Below the pieces are notes generated by a model that did not search any database, was not told the DNA's origin, and saw only the letters and a list, made by a program, of their open reading frames with translations. A stretch of 64,000 nucleotides of DNA from the NCBI GenBank assembly GCA_026874595.1, contig CM049313.1, positions 19,463,508 through 19,527,507 on the forward strand, in the 5' to 3' direction. This DNA is from Sipunculus nudus (lineage: Eukaryota > Annelida > Sipuncula > Golfingiida > Sipunculidae). A program made the position numbers and the translations under genes. Position 1 is the first letter of the stretch. Each line of letters begins with the position of its first letter. Shown piece by piece: positions 13,301-28,300 of this stretch.

Positions 13301-16300
13301 AGATTAAAAATGTGCATATCAGAGGTATGACCACCAAGGAGTTCTGTGACAAAGGCCAGAGCCACCACCATCAATTATTATATATAAATATGTATATGAA
13401 TATCGCTCTTTGACTTCTCTTTCGCAGTTCATTTGAGACTGAGGAAGATGGACCAGACCAAACCACGCACCCTGTACCCGCCAAAAAATGGGATCACATA
13501 CTGGCAGGTGGAAGCACATGAAAGTCTTCTCCATGGTTCGTACATCTCGTTTAACTTCTAATTAAGATTCATTTGTGAACAGTGAAGAATACAGTTTCAG
13601 TTGCAGGTCATACAAGTTGAAAATCTGCAGTTATTTTGATCAGAACTAGATGTTAGTGGAATAAATTATGCTTGTCAACATTAACAGAATCAGCCACTAC
13701 TTTTTACTGTGTGCCCGCTTAAGACGGTTGGTATTATGATATGAGCAGTGTTTGTCTGAATGTCTGTCCCTTAACTTTTATTGTTACCTGATAACTCACT
13801 TGATGTGAAAGATTTTCATTAAACTGAATGTAACTATTAACCAATAGATTATCTTGCACAAGTTTAATTAGTTGCAAATTCCATGAATATCTAATGAGGT
13901 CAGGGGTTACCAGTTTCTTTTTGGTGTTGCTCGAATATGATGGCTTTTGATGAAACACATAAGAAACAACTAATATGATATCTTGCCTAATGTTGATATT
14001 GGTGAAATTCCACACATATTTAATGGGGTTTGATGGAGGTCAACAGGCTAATGGGGCTATGATGACATACCAAAAATTGATGGATTTCATAAAAATCAAA
14101 ATAAATAATAACCAATGGAGTCTCTCAACTGAAGTTCATTCTCAGCAGAATTTTCACAAATTTATGAGGTCACAAGATGTGGGATGGGCATATCATGCAC
14201 TTTTGCAGTGCTCTTGTTTATAAATAATTTGGGAGTCACCATTGTTCTGGTGTTATAGTGGAAGTATTGAGTGCTGTTTTCCTTCATGTTATTTACTATA
14301 TTTGTTATGTAGGAGGCGTGATACACTGGCAGGATCGGATCCGACTACGACACATGACTACGAGGCAGTATCTGGCTGTGTTTCCAAACAAAGAGGTTCA
14401 CCTGGTGAACAAAGGGGATCCTTACACGGTGTTTAGGTTTCATCCGGTTAACCAGGTCAACTCTCAATTTTCTTTCTTATGTAACTATATAAAGTCATAT
14501 TTACCATTTGCAGAAGATAGCTAGTGTCATATTCTGTATTTCTATCTGTTTATGTAATTGATAACAATTTAACTATATAACAATGTTAACAGATTAAAGT
14601 ACACCATGTAACTTATATTTTCAATCAGCCAAATATCATATATCTTTCATGTGTGTACTAATCAGTAGAATTCTTTTTTTTTGCCAGCTAAAGACATTTT
14701 GAATGCTCAAAGTAAACTGTAACTGAAACTGGAGAAATCATCAGGATATTACACAGACACATATTCACATAGTATTATTTAGGGCTGTAACATTTATGCT
14801 CCTCAGACAGTGGTTATACACTGCAGTCGTTCAAGATCTACTTTTGTTTTAATGCTGCTTTGTATAGCAAGGTTCTATGGGTCAGAACACCAGGGTGCAC
14901 AGAAAGCAAAGAATTATATTCAGACCAATGAGAGCATGGTATTGCATTGTGCATCATGCTACCATTTTAAACATGCAACACCCTTTCTTGTTTGTCTGAT
15001 TACACTGTTTCTGGCACAAGGCCAGAAAGAGTCGGATCAGCAAGAGCAGGAGTTGGAAAACTGTCCTTTCAGTTAGTTTGATCATGAGCCGGTTAGTTAG
15101 CCAACTGATTTCTACACAGTCATATTTTGCATTACATTAATTTGGATAATTAGTATTATAAATTGCTGGAGTTCCCTAGGTAAATGTCTGATTTTCTGTT
15201 GGATAGTCATGTATTGTCAGTATATTGGATGGTCATGTGTTGTCAGTATAATGGATAGTCATGTATTGTCAGTATATTGGATGATCATGTATTGCCAGTA
15301 TATTGATGATACATCTGACGATACAGATACAATATTTAACTCTGTATTACAATGTACCACAATCAGTTTTGTTGATTTCTTATAGCCCTTGTGTTTTTAT
15401 ACAGTTCAGATGTCGCCTTGATTGTAGTGACTGTAAAATGCTGAGATGTTTATGAGATGATTATTTATCAACACAGGCCCCGCAAGACCAGAAGGTTGTG
15501 TTTGACAGCAATGTGAGAATAGAACATGCGTTGACAAATACATGGCTTCATGCATCACATGGTAAGTCAGCTTTTTATGTGGGGTAACCCTACAAATGCC
15601 TCTGTTAGGATAAAATTTTGTGTATAACATAAATTTAGATTTATTTCAGACAGATCTGGTTGGTACATATCATTTCAAACAATATATTGTCTTATCAGGA
15701 CCACAATTATGTAACTGTAGAAAAGTGTTGTGACAGTTTGTTGTCACTATCTTTTGCCATTCCCTCAGTAAAACTATTCCAGGGCCTAGACAGTCGAATG
15801 GTAAAATGTTCAGCACTCTCCACTTGTGACCAAGTTCAATCACCGGCATGGCCATGAGAGAGGGTTGTATTTGCCCATTCCAGGCCAGTGGTTTTCTCAG
15901 GGTCCTCTGGTTTCCTCCTCCTTTAGACACTACTGTACACCACCGTCCAAGCTATGAAGAGTGCGCTGCATTAGTTATTATAACTACATGTAGGTATAAA
16001 TCCATCTGGTACACAATTTATTTTCTTTGTTCTGCAGAAGGCAACCACACATACGAGCGCACAGAAGGGGGAGGGTTTGAGGGCTCCTCTCTTGAAGCAC
16101 TTCGATGGGATGGAGCAGTGTTGAAAAAAGTGAGTCTTCTGTGTCTGGGATTTAAATGGATGTTTTATAATCCTCTTGAATACTTTAAATTACCCTTAGT
16201 TGTTTTTTTTTTTTATAATGAGTGTCCTCTTGTAAAGACTTGTTCTTGGGCTCTTTTATTATGGTGTTTATACTGAAGTTTACAACTTTTCATATTGTCA

Positions 16301-19300
16301 GTTGTTCATTTTCAACAGTGCCTGATTTCCTCGAGTTAAAAAATTTATTTCAAATAAATAAATTGACTTTTTTTGCTCTTATTGTAGGTAATAAATGAAT
16401 ATATGTGTATATGTGTTATATAATATAATAATTAAGTTTCCCAAGTGAAATCATTGTAATAGAAATCATCAACATGATTAACCCACATTAACTCTATTTT
16501 AAGTGTTATATTATGATACAGAGAAATCTTGCTAACACAACCACCTATAGGACCAGCCAAAGTTGTGTTAGTGGGAGGCCTTTTTGATTATTTATATATA
16601 AGTCCAGGACCAAAAAAGTAGTCGTCCTAGTGGGGGTGTTTATCAAAGGGGATGGTCATCATAGCAGGGTGGTCATCATAGTGGGGTGGTCATCAAAGCA
16701 GGGTGGTCACAATAACAGGGTGGTCACAATAACAGGGTGGTCATCAAAGCAGGGTAGTTATCATAGCAGGTGATCATCAAATCGAGGTGGTCATCATAGC
16801 AGGGTGGTCGTCATAGTGGGGTAATTACCATAGCAGGTGGTCATCATAGCGAGGTGGTCATCATAGCGAGGTGGTCATCATAGCGGGTTGGTCATCATAG
16901 CGGGATGGTCATCATAGCGGAGAAGTCATCATAGCAGGATGGTCATCAAAGCGGGGTGGATATCATAGTGGGATGGTCATCGTAGCCGGATGGTCATCAT
17001 AGTGGGGTGGTCATCATAGGGGTGGGGGGTGGTCATCATAGCAGGGGTGGTTTTCATGACGGGATGGTCAGCAGGTGAGATTTCTTTGTATTACTCATCA
17101 GGATAATATATCTCATTCTTTCTTTAGCTGTTAGCCAATGATGCCAGAAAATACCATGATGCCTTCTCCATACAGAAGGTGAAGCTGCCAGACTACCTCA
17201 ATGTTAACTTTGTAGCTGGTCTTGTTCCGTGGTTGAGGAATATCATACATTCTGTGAGTATAATTATCTCATATTTTTAATATATAATCATTACCTTTAT
17301 AGAAAAATATGGAATTTGGACAGCATAGTATAAAAAGACCAGAACAAAATTTAGCCTATTCAAAATAAAGCAGCACATGAATTAATGAATAGAAGTTTAT
17401 TCTGAAATAAAAGGCCTCAGGCCTATGGTTCCACAAAAAGCATGTGTTAAGAATAATAAAAATTCAATAGTATCAGATTGTAACAGCATAACATGAATTA
17501 ACATAACAAGCAGTGTTGTGTGAAAATACATATATTTGCAATATCTAATTTTTCATTTCATTTAGAGGTCATATATAATAACAATAATAATAACAATAAT
17601 AATAAAAATAATAGATACGTAAACATATAAACAAACAGTAGTGCAGTGCATCAATCGAAATAGTTTATCTGTTTCATGATTGGTAAATGAATAAGTAAGT
17701 CAATAAATAGATTAAATAGATAATAGCTTTCAATTCATCAAAGCAGCATATGCAGGTACGAACAGTTTTAAAGTCCACAGCTGTATCTGTGTATATATGA
17801 TGAGCTGGCTTAACATTCTTTGTCAGTGTTACATATAACAAATTTTAATCACTTTTGCTTTATTTACATTCATCAACAGATTAAACATTGTTAGCATGGT
17901 AGAAAATGTTGTGGACAGCAAATTTAATGGCAAAGAAATCATCGCTTGGTCAGTCATGTGATTCAAGTATCTATGTGTCATAAACTTATGTAGAAATATT
18001 ATTTGTGAATGAGACCTTAATCTTCAGTTGGTCTAATTCTTGCCATTCCAGTGTTGCTGTATCATACACATTTTTTTCCAGAGGAAGCAGAAGGAACCGT
18101 TGACTGTGAGAGAAGCAGTGAATCTTACAAATGTAAGTGCCGCTCGTTCTTTACTGGTTGCTGTAATAGTAAATTTCATTGATTACCTAACCCTGATTGT
18201 GAAACTAGAAAACTAATTTTGCATTGTTGTTTGTGTCAAACCTGTTGCTGTCCTTTCATATAAAATACACAAACTACCACATGTGACGGACAAGTATCAG
18301 GCTTTATGGGCATTCAGTTGTTTAGGGGCACAACTTGATTGACAGCATTGATAGATTATCAGTCATCTCTCTGTATTGATATCCCTTATACAAAGCCTGA
18401 ACTCATCAAGGAACATGAGAAGATGTAAGAGTCTCAATATAGGTTTTGATATGCAGTTTACTCCTGGAGGTTAGGTTTCTTTTGTTTATAGCCAGCTATT
18501 CACCTATTTTTCTATTATGTGCAATCTGGCCAACTCATTGCAAAACACCATTTGTAAAACTCTGGTTCATCTTACTCAGTGACATGTTATTAACAAGTAG
18601 ATATAAATAAAAAATTGCCTGTGTACTGTGGAATTCATTTATTTCAGTCCTGTGTTTATAAAAGGCGCAAGGTACTATCTTTAGCTAATAGATGTCAGAT
18701 ATTGGAATAGGCCTCTTTAGAGGTGGTTAAAATAAATGAGTTAAGTTACAGTATATCTCACACTGCTTGATCCTTGTATGTCTTCATGGATTTTAGGGGT
18801 TCCAGGCACTTTGTGAGTTCATTCAACCTCCCACGGAGAAACAGCCTCTCAAGAATAACCAGAAACTGCTAAGACACCTCAAGGTGAGTATAGGCAATCT
18901 ACCATTGTTTGTTGCCATCATTTTGTTTCTTTACGCCTGTTTAATTTCAATATCTACCAACAGAATATTTGACTTACAAAATTAGACTATATTGACCAAA
19001 CTTTGATTCATCACCAGGGCCCAGTTTCATTTAACCGACTTAAGCCTGTTTTTCTGCGTTTTTGACTTAAGTCACTTTTGTCGAGCTTTAAGTCAGTTTC
19101 ATTAAAATAACGTTAGTGACTTAAGTCACCTGGCGGGCTGAAATGCTAAGCCTGCACAGAGGAGGCTTAACTGTGTTTTATGGGTGTATAGCACATTATA
19201 TCACTTGCACTCGTTGCATGTGACCATAGGGCCATATGTTGAGCGTGGTACGGTACGTCACAGGCGACAATGACGTCACGCCACGTGCCGTTTCCCTGAA

Positions 19301-22300
19301 AGGTGTCCGTAAACCAAAGAATAGATCATGGGGGTTGTTTCTTTTGTACAGTCAAGTACAGCAATACCACGATGTCCAAACCGTTTTTTCAACTATTCAT
19401 ACAAAAATTCCCAGGAATAACACAGGGTTAATTAAAATTCCATGTCACTATCTTCCGGGAAGTGTTTGCGTCCCCATTTCGGACGTTTTTTTAATTCATT
19501 ATTTCATCAGTAGGTGGAAAAGGGGATTTCCAAGGTTCAAACCGACTTGGCTAAATTGCGTTGTAACTGACTTATCTCGCGGGCTTATGTTAGCCGACTT
19601 TGGAGGCGTTTTGGTAAATTTGACTTAAGCCATACGCATTCTTAGTGAAACTGGGCCCTTGAGCTAAAGGTAAATTAACATGCAAGTAAAGAGCATGTAT
19701 ATACTAACTGAAAAAATACACATGGTAATTTTTAAAGATCCATATGAATTTCTTTTAAAAGGAAATTTGTATTGTACTCGGCTTCCAAGTGCCGCAGACT
19801 CCGAGATGGTGGACTTGGACGCAAACCTCAAGGACTCAGACCTAGACTAGGTCTTGAGTTTCCTGGACTCAGACTTGTAATCAGACTCAAATGTTATGGA
19901 TTTGTCTACACCTCTAATTCCCATTTGCCTACAACTCAGTAGTGTGATGTCAATCGAAAGAGTGTCTGAAATTCTCTAAAATCTAAAATAAATGTAAACA
20001 GGAAAAGGTTTTACAGGTTTTGGCATGAACTGGAGAATATTGCTCTAAAACTTTTTCATCATCTCATGACATGAGAATTTGGAATATTAGCTTCATATTG
20101 CTCTTAATGAAATATCCATTATAAGCAATTGTAAGTTTTAGAGATTTCATTTGTGTAAACATTTCTAAGTTTATGTAATTAAAAATATATTGAGATGTTA
20201 GCAGAAATTAAATTTCTGAACCATGTGAACCAAAATGAACTTCTGCATTCCAGCTTTAATAAAGGTCTCTGAGCACTTACATTTAAAGAAAAATAGCCTG
20301 CACATGAGAATTAAAAAGATAGCCATGACCTTATTTGTTTTAGTTGCTGCAAAATACACCTGTCTAATGCATGCTGAGGCCATGCTGAGGCCTTGGATTT
20401 AATGGAAAAATGTATGTCTTTTTACCTTAAGAATTGACCTTTTATTTGCTAAGCTTTCTGGTCTTTTCTTTTCAGGTTGCTGACTTGCTCATCACTTTCC
20501 TAAAGTGCAGTGAAGACCAAGTGAATTCAAGTCCAGAGCTTGCCCAAGTCTGCAAAGCTGTGTACAAAGTTTTATTGAAGTACTCACTGGGACGAAGTCG
20601 CAAAAATGCACTGTATTTTGCAAAGTACATCAAGTTCTTTGACAGCCAGCTTGACTGTGGGGTAGGCATATTGCCATACTTATCAGTAGTGATGGATTGA
20701 TGATCAATTATAATTGATGATTGGTGAGGTTGATGCAAATGATCTGATGATCAATCTTTTAGTGCCATAACCGATTGCAAATTTTTGCACGTTACTAATG
20801 CTTAATGAGGAAATGTGTGCTTTTATATACATTATACAAGCAAACTGAAAAAAAGTCTGCTTTTATAAAAAAAAATTTATTTCCTAAGTAATTATACAGA
20901 AATGAAGACTATGGAATTATGACATTATTGGCCTGCTTGTAAGCCTGCATATGAGTTGAGATAATGGGGCAGACATTGGCTTGTTTTAAACTAATAATGG
21001 AACACATGTTTTTGGTAATGCACAGACAAGTTTTTTAACATTTATGCAGAGTTCAATATTAAGTTTACTGTTGTTGACAGTTTATTTTTTCTCTGTAATA
21101 TGAACTCTTTGTTTATACACACTGATTTTTTCTGATTGACTATTAGAAGATGCAACCAGTTTAATTAATTATAAAAGGAAACAACTGATCATAAATGTAA
21201 TGAGTTTATTGGCTCAACACAAAGGATACTGTGCTCAATACATAGATCACAGCCACCCAGTGCATAGTTTCATTGATACAAAGTAAATAAATTTGAATTT
21301 TTTCAGGGTGGAGTTGGCTTGATGTGTGCACAAGTGCTGATTGCATTGATTAAAGATAACCGCAAAATTGTGGACAGAATATCGTCGGAGCAGATCGATC
21401 ACATTATTGGTCTCCTACAAAACAAAAGGGTATGTTACACACAAACACGCCATGTGTGTGCAGTAATAGCTAGTATCTCGCTGTGACTGTTCATGACTAT
21501 TTCCAGATTCAAAGTTGCGAGAAAATACATTAATTAGCAACAATTTTCATTTTGAATCACACTGAATTGGTACTAAGGACACATACAAAAATATTGTGAG
21601 AACGCCTGGTGAAATTATGGCCAGAATTTGAACATTAAGAAACACCAAGTGTTGCATAGATATTAAGTGCCCCTTTACTTGAGTTTGACTTTGCTGATAT
21701 TAAGTTTTACACTACCTATTTTGTTTAACTTTTCAGTAATATATATGTTATTTTTTATAGCACTACCTGTATCTGGAGCTGTTGGGTACCCTCTGTGTGT
21801 GCCAGGACATTGCCATCAATGATAATCAGAACTACATATCAGACAACCTGTTAAGCAGGCATACAGTGAGTGTCAGTAAAAGTACAGTGGTCCCTGCTTT
21901 GAGGGGACACCCTTTTTCCTAGAAGAAAAACGATCATTAATGACAGGTGGTTGTTTGATTTGAGGGTCCTTCAAAACCAGGGACCAATGTATAGCAAATT
22001 GTAATCATACCATCCATTTTGCACTGCCAAGTGATATACAGTGTATATATATATGTAAATTAATTAATTCAGTCTTGGCTCATTTGTCTCATATCTCATA
22101 TATGCAGCAACTTTTCACTGGATAGACGTGATGTTTTCAATGCTGGCTTAATTTTCATGTGTCCTATGAAATTTTAGGTCACATTGACATTGAAGCCGAA
22201 GGTACATGTGATCTGGTTTCTTCTTCATAGAAATAAGATCTGTAATTATTTTTTTTATAATGAATAAAACATAATTTTTGGCTTGCAGGCTGCCCTGTTT

Positions 22301-25300
22301 CAGATAGAGATGGGCCAGGATGTTCAGCAGGTTAAGGACGTGCTGTACATATCTGTAGACAGACGCAACACCTGGAAAGATCTGCACAAGTTCATCTACG
22401 TAAGCATTCAAGGCTTGGCATAAATGGTTAACTGCTTGCCTGGGCAAATAAAAGTTCCAGAAAATGCTGGTAGGACAACCAAAAGTAGGCTTCTACTTAC
22501 CTACTGGCCAAGTGGGTCCAACATAAACCTCTACACAAGGCCTGAATCTTAACGAAGTTACCATATTCTTGATTAAAGCTAGATGTTACATGCCTTATTG
22601 TAAATGTGCTTTCAATAGTAAATGTTGATATATATTAATATATATATTTATAAATGTGTTTTATCATGAATTTAAGAAGTTATTTTTTATATATTTATTT
22701 GTGAAGCTTAAGTCATTTGCAAAATATTGGTAGGCTTATAAATATCTGCAACCAAAGGATGATCAATTTTTAGCGAAGCTGTGAGCTAATGCGATGGTGT
22801 GGCGTCATCCGTCGTCTGTCGTTCGTCATCCGTTGTCTGTACGTTAACCCATACTATCTCAAAACTGCAATGCGCTAGCATCACCAAATTTTATGCAAAA
22901 ATTGGCCATCTGAAAAACTATATTGGATTTTGCTTATTTTTTGGCTTACTGCATTTTCTTAGATTTTATAGAGAAAAAGCTAAAAAAACCTTTAAAAATC
23001 ATCTCCCTAAAAACAACCCAGCTAAATTGTTCAATATTTCACAGAAATAATCTTTTATACTATCTCTCTCAAGTTTGTTTGAATGGTTCCAGTTTGATGT
23101 TTTTTTACCAAGTTAAGGAAGTTGAAATGAGTCATTTGTCAAAAGAGAGCATACCAAAATTTCAGTATCAGAAACGGCTGGAGCTATCATCACCAAATTT
23201 TATGCCAATGTTGGTCACATGAGTCATACCTGAAATTGAGGTATTGGTGGCGCCACCTGCATCGGCCTTTTTTGTACGGGGATCATCAGTGCCTGTATCA
23301 TAGTGAGGGCTACAAAGAACTTTTTCTTTGAAACCATATGGCGAAATTGTTTAATATTAAGCAGAAATGATCCTAGGGTAGTGTTTTCTGAAGTTTGTTC
23401 AAATGGTCTCTGTTTAGTGACTTTTGGCTGAGTTATGAGTAGTTGAATGTAGTCATATGCCATAACAGCCCATTTGAGCTCAGTGGCTACAAAGATCTTC
23501 TTCTCAAAAACCACTTGGCCAAAGTTTTAAATCTCACTTATTAATTATCCTCAAATATTAATAATTTCAGTTTGTTCAAATGGTTTTAGTTTAGTGCTTT
23601 TTGGCTGAGTTACGGGAAGCTGAACTTAGCCAGTTTGCTGTATCTTCCTATATGAGTGATAAACCTGCAAAACATTTTTCGACTGACGCCACTGAAGCCA
23701 ATTTGTTTAATATTTTACAAGAATAATCCCCATAATAATTCTGATAATAATTGTCTTCATGGTTCCACATGAATGTTTTTTTGGCTGAATTATGGAAATT
23801 TAATTGAGTCATTTTACAATATATGTTAGCTGTGTGAAGCAGTTACATCTAGCCTGGCACCAGTTTATCAGCATCTATAACATCATGCCATTAGATTTCA
23901 GGTTAAATAGTTTGACAGAATGCCAACTATTTCAGATTTTGCAACAGGCCAAAGGTCAGCCTGGATCTATTTATAGCTTTGGCAGACTGGCAACTTTATC
24001 AGATTAGGCAATCTGAGTTATATTCCATTTTCCAACTGCGTGACATGGGCTTACATGTAATGATCTTGGTGTCAACCAGGCTCAGTGTACCACTGCTGCA
24101 GGTCGTGTGTGTCATCCCCACTGCTGGGTCATAACACGCAAGGACCTCCAAAAGGTGCACTAATTTGTGAGTGAAACTTGACTGTTTGGCATGGTTTCCT
24201 CATTAAGCCTGCAGAGCACTTACCAAAGATGGGGGCTGACTGTCAAAAGTCTCATTTTGTCTGCTGAGATTCAAACTCACTACCTCCCGGCTTTGAGTCC
24301 TGTGATCTACCCCTGAGCCACAGAAGCCAATGTTTATGTGCTCAAGGACAGTTCTGAGACCTTTAAATGATTTTCTCTTTAAATGGTTATGGTGGTACAC
24401 TGCATGATAAATTTACATGATGGAACATTATTGTTTCCAGAAAAGTAACCCTGACTACGATGTTGAGGCACACAAATTCCTGAAACTCCAACTGGAACTT
24501 TACAAGCAGCTGTGCTATGTGAGTATCTATTTAATTATGTTCCTTGTGATTATATTGTTCGCTTTATTATTACTTGGGTGACCTTTGCTGTTTTTCTGGT
24601 CACAGGTAACCAGTGGATTAATGTTTTCTGCCTGTGAATTATAGTGTTCAACTTTACCATGGACCTGAAAGATTATTGATTTTTGCAGATTACACTTGAT
24701 TACTGTGACAAGTATCAAGAATACCAGACACCATGTTATTAAGAATTGATGAAATATTGTGTTAACAGAGAATGGTTCTGACTAGAATTTTAATGTACCT
24801 GTTATCAAGTATCAGTGTATGTCTTGTTTTGATAATTTCTTGAATTAAGGTGTAATTCATGGACCATGGCCACAGAATATATTCGTAGATTTTAGTACAG
24901 AAATAAATGATTATTTCATTAGGTAATATTCAAAATCACATTTAAGTTCTATATTTAGAGCACCAAAAATATAATTTACATTATAATTGATTCTGGTGCC
25001 ATGCAACCCCTCTGTTGCAACTCTTCAGAAAAGCCTGCTTTTGGTCCTGAACTGTCATGAGCTGTGCCATGTGTGTCCTAAGTGGGGGGGGGGGGGGCAA
25101 AGAGGATGTTTCAGCACCATCAATCAGAAACTGTATGAACTATGCAAGAAAGATGCTGGTAAAACAATAACAAAAGTGTTGAACATGTCACAGGCGGTTG
25201 ATATATTTAAGAAGTATTAACATGTATTTATATTTTTAACACTTTATATAACAAAAAGACAAAACTCTAATTATCATAAATATTGAATTATACTTATGCT

Positions 25301-28300
25301 TGTTCTTGCTTTAATATAAAAGATTCTGTTTCACAAAATCAGGTTTAAGATATATTTAATGTTAGAATTTCATGCTGAGGTCAAAACTGTTGTGGACATA
25401 GATCTGTTGCATTTTGATTCCTCTAGGGTCGAAATGAGAATGCCATCAAAGCTATTACAAGGCATCGAGCTCTCCTGACATGGGAGGTGGCATTTCAAGG
25501 CTTGAGGTCAGAGGTCATCCCAGATAAGATGAGAGCCATGTTCTGTGATCTCATAATTGGTAGGTACACTACCTGTTTTATAAAACTGATCCACTTTCAT
25601 AAAACACTTAACTAAACTCCACATGAATCACTTCGATTTATGAATAAGCAGGATTTACTGATTTGGCCCAGTACTAAATAAAACTAGATTTCCCAAGAAG
25701 TTAGAGTCTTCAACATTATCAGGTTTTTTCTTTTACTGAATGTTATCAACTGATGTTGGGGGTTTACATCAAAGGAATGCAGGGTTAAGCTCATTTGGAA
25801 ACTTGTATTCAGTGATTCAAAATGAGATCGGCATTTACATCTTGTCATGTTTTTTTTTTCAACTCAGTTGTGGTTTCATTGAAGATGTATGGATTGTGAT
25901 CTACTTATATGACCTTGAAAATTGTAAAAAAATAATATCAACATAATGTGTCACCTCATTATTCAAGTTGTCTACCCCTAAAATACCTGTATCATATTCA
26001 TGTATTTTTCTGCACCCTTAGTGCTGTTTGTTGATGTTGGAGATGACCAGTCACTGCTTGAGATGACATGTAACAACTTTGTGTATGGGGACATCAACTC
26101 ACTGGCAGACAAGGGGAAAAGTAGCAGGGAAAGAGTAAGTTTGACATAATGCTTTCAGTTTAAACTGACATGCATAAGTATACAGGCTGTAGTATATTTT
26201 TAGCTCAGCTGACTGAAAGTCAACTGAAGAATAGGAATGGTGCTTTGTTTGTCCACTGTCCGGCTGCCCATAAACAGGGCATAAATTGTAACCACTTACC
26301 CTTGAAACTTATAACTGAATATCCAGGTAGGTTAATAAAAAAATTTCCTTGAAAACCTGAAATAAAGTCACTGCGAAATATATCCTATGAGCTATGGGGC
26401 TCTTAAGTACCCCCAGAATAATTAAAAATTTAATACAAAACCTTCAGTATCTTGATAATTAATGCATATATTGCCATGAATCTTGCCTTGAATGTTGACC
26501 ATGACTAGTTTGTCAGTTCCAGAAAACTTGTGGCGCCACCTGTAGTTTTAGCAAACCTGTGAGCTTATGTGATGGTGTTGCATCATTTGTATGTTAACCC
26601 AACACTATCTCAAAAACGGCAGGTGCTAGCATTACCTAATTTTATGCAAAAAATAAGTCATCTATAAAACTATTGGATTTGCTTATTTTTTGCTATCTGT
26701 ATTTACTTAGATTTTATAGGGCAAAAGCAAAAAAAACTTTAAAAGTCTTCTTCTCTGAAACTGTCCAGCCAGGTTGTTAAATATTTTTCCAAAAATAATC
26801 TGTGAAACAATCTCTTTCAAGTTTGTTCAAATGGTTCTATTTCAGTGATGTTTTTACTGAGTTATAGGAAGCTGCACTTAGTTATTTTAGTCATTTAGAA
26901 TACTAAAATTACAGTATCAGAAATGGTTGAAGCTATCATCACCAGATTTTATGCAAATGTTGGTCACATGGCTCATATTTGAAATTGAGGTATTGATAGC
27001 ACCACCTGCATCAACCTTTTTTGTAGGGGGGACATCAATCATCAGCACATTAACCCATAATTTCTCAGGAATTGCGGGAGCTAGCATCATCAAATCTTAT
27101 GCAAAAATCTGTTACATATCAAATGTTGTGGTATTGAGCTTTTTGTGGTTACACCTGCATTAACTTGCATTTTAAGGGGGAAAAGCTAAAAAGAAAAAAA
27201 ATTTAAAAATCTTCTTCTCTGAAATCATTCAGCCAAATTGTTCAATATTTTACAGAAATGTTCCCAGAAATTTGCTCTCTCAAGTTTGTTCAAATGGTTT
27301 GGGCTTGATGAATTTTGGTTGAGTTACAGGAATTTAAACTTAGTCATTTGGCCATGTAAGCATACTAACATAACAGTCTCAGAGATGATAGGAGCTAGCA
27401 TCACAAAGTTTTGTGAAAATGTTGATCACATGACTCATTTGTGAAATTGCACATATTTGGCACAGGCCAAAGGTCAGTCTTGATCTATTTATAGCTTTGG
27501 CATGCTGCCAGCTGTATCAGATTAGGCAACAGGTCAAGAATTCACTCAGTGCAGCCAGGTACAGGTCAACAGTTCACTCGATCAGTACAGTAGCTGCAGC
27601 TAGCAATTTGTTCTAGTTCACTTGTGGCAACTGCCTGCCTCATCTGATCTTGGTCAGCCCAGTGCATCTGACTTACTAGAAGTTTGATATATTGGCCTGA
27701 CATTTTGACCTATCCATGCATCTTTGATGGCTTTCTTGTACACAAGACTGGTGTCGCTAACTCCAGTGATTTTTGCATAGTGTATGTCCTGGCATATTTC
27801 TCAGGAGGGATTTGATATATCAACCTAAAATTGTACGTATCTCTACATCTTGGATAGCTTCGTCATATACAAGACTTGTGACTCCACGTACAAAAATTTT
27901 AGCAGTGTATATCCCTGCTTATTTCTGATGAGTTGGACTTATCAGCTAGAAATTGGGCATATTTATACATCTTGGATAGCAGAGTGTGTCATATACAAGA
28001 CTTGTGGCACCACCTGTAATTGTTTTGGGAATAATACATCTGTGCATATAGCTAAAGAGTGGTTTGAAGTATCTGGCTGCCAGGAATTTTACATGTCCAT
28101 ACATCTTCGATGACTTTTTCATACACAAGACTAGTGGTGGCACCTATAATCATTTTTCTGTTGTGTACATCCTTGCTAGTATTTCAGGATTGACATTTAT
28201 GTAATTGGTGTTTGAACCAGAGTTTAAAATGTTTAGTACTTGCATTATACATGTGCATGTCACACATGTAATCAAAAAGTAATCAGGTACTTTTTAAATA

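Noticed and set aside
19236-19628. 130-codon open frame on the plus strand
   Set aside because: It lies inside the AGGGCCCAGTTTCA inverted-repeat element, has no recognisable domain, and reads like translated repeat sequence.
24258-24327. Functional tRNA gene on the minus strand
   Set aside because: A- and B-box-like motifs are present, but the acceptor and anticodon stems do not pair well; it is the head of a SINE.
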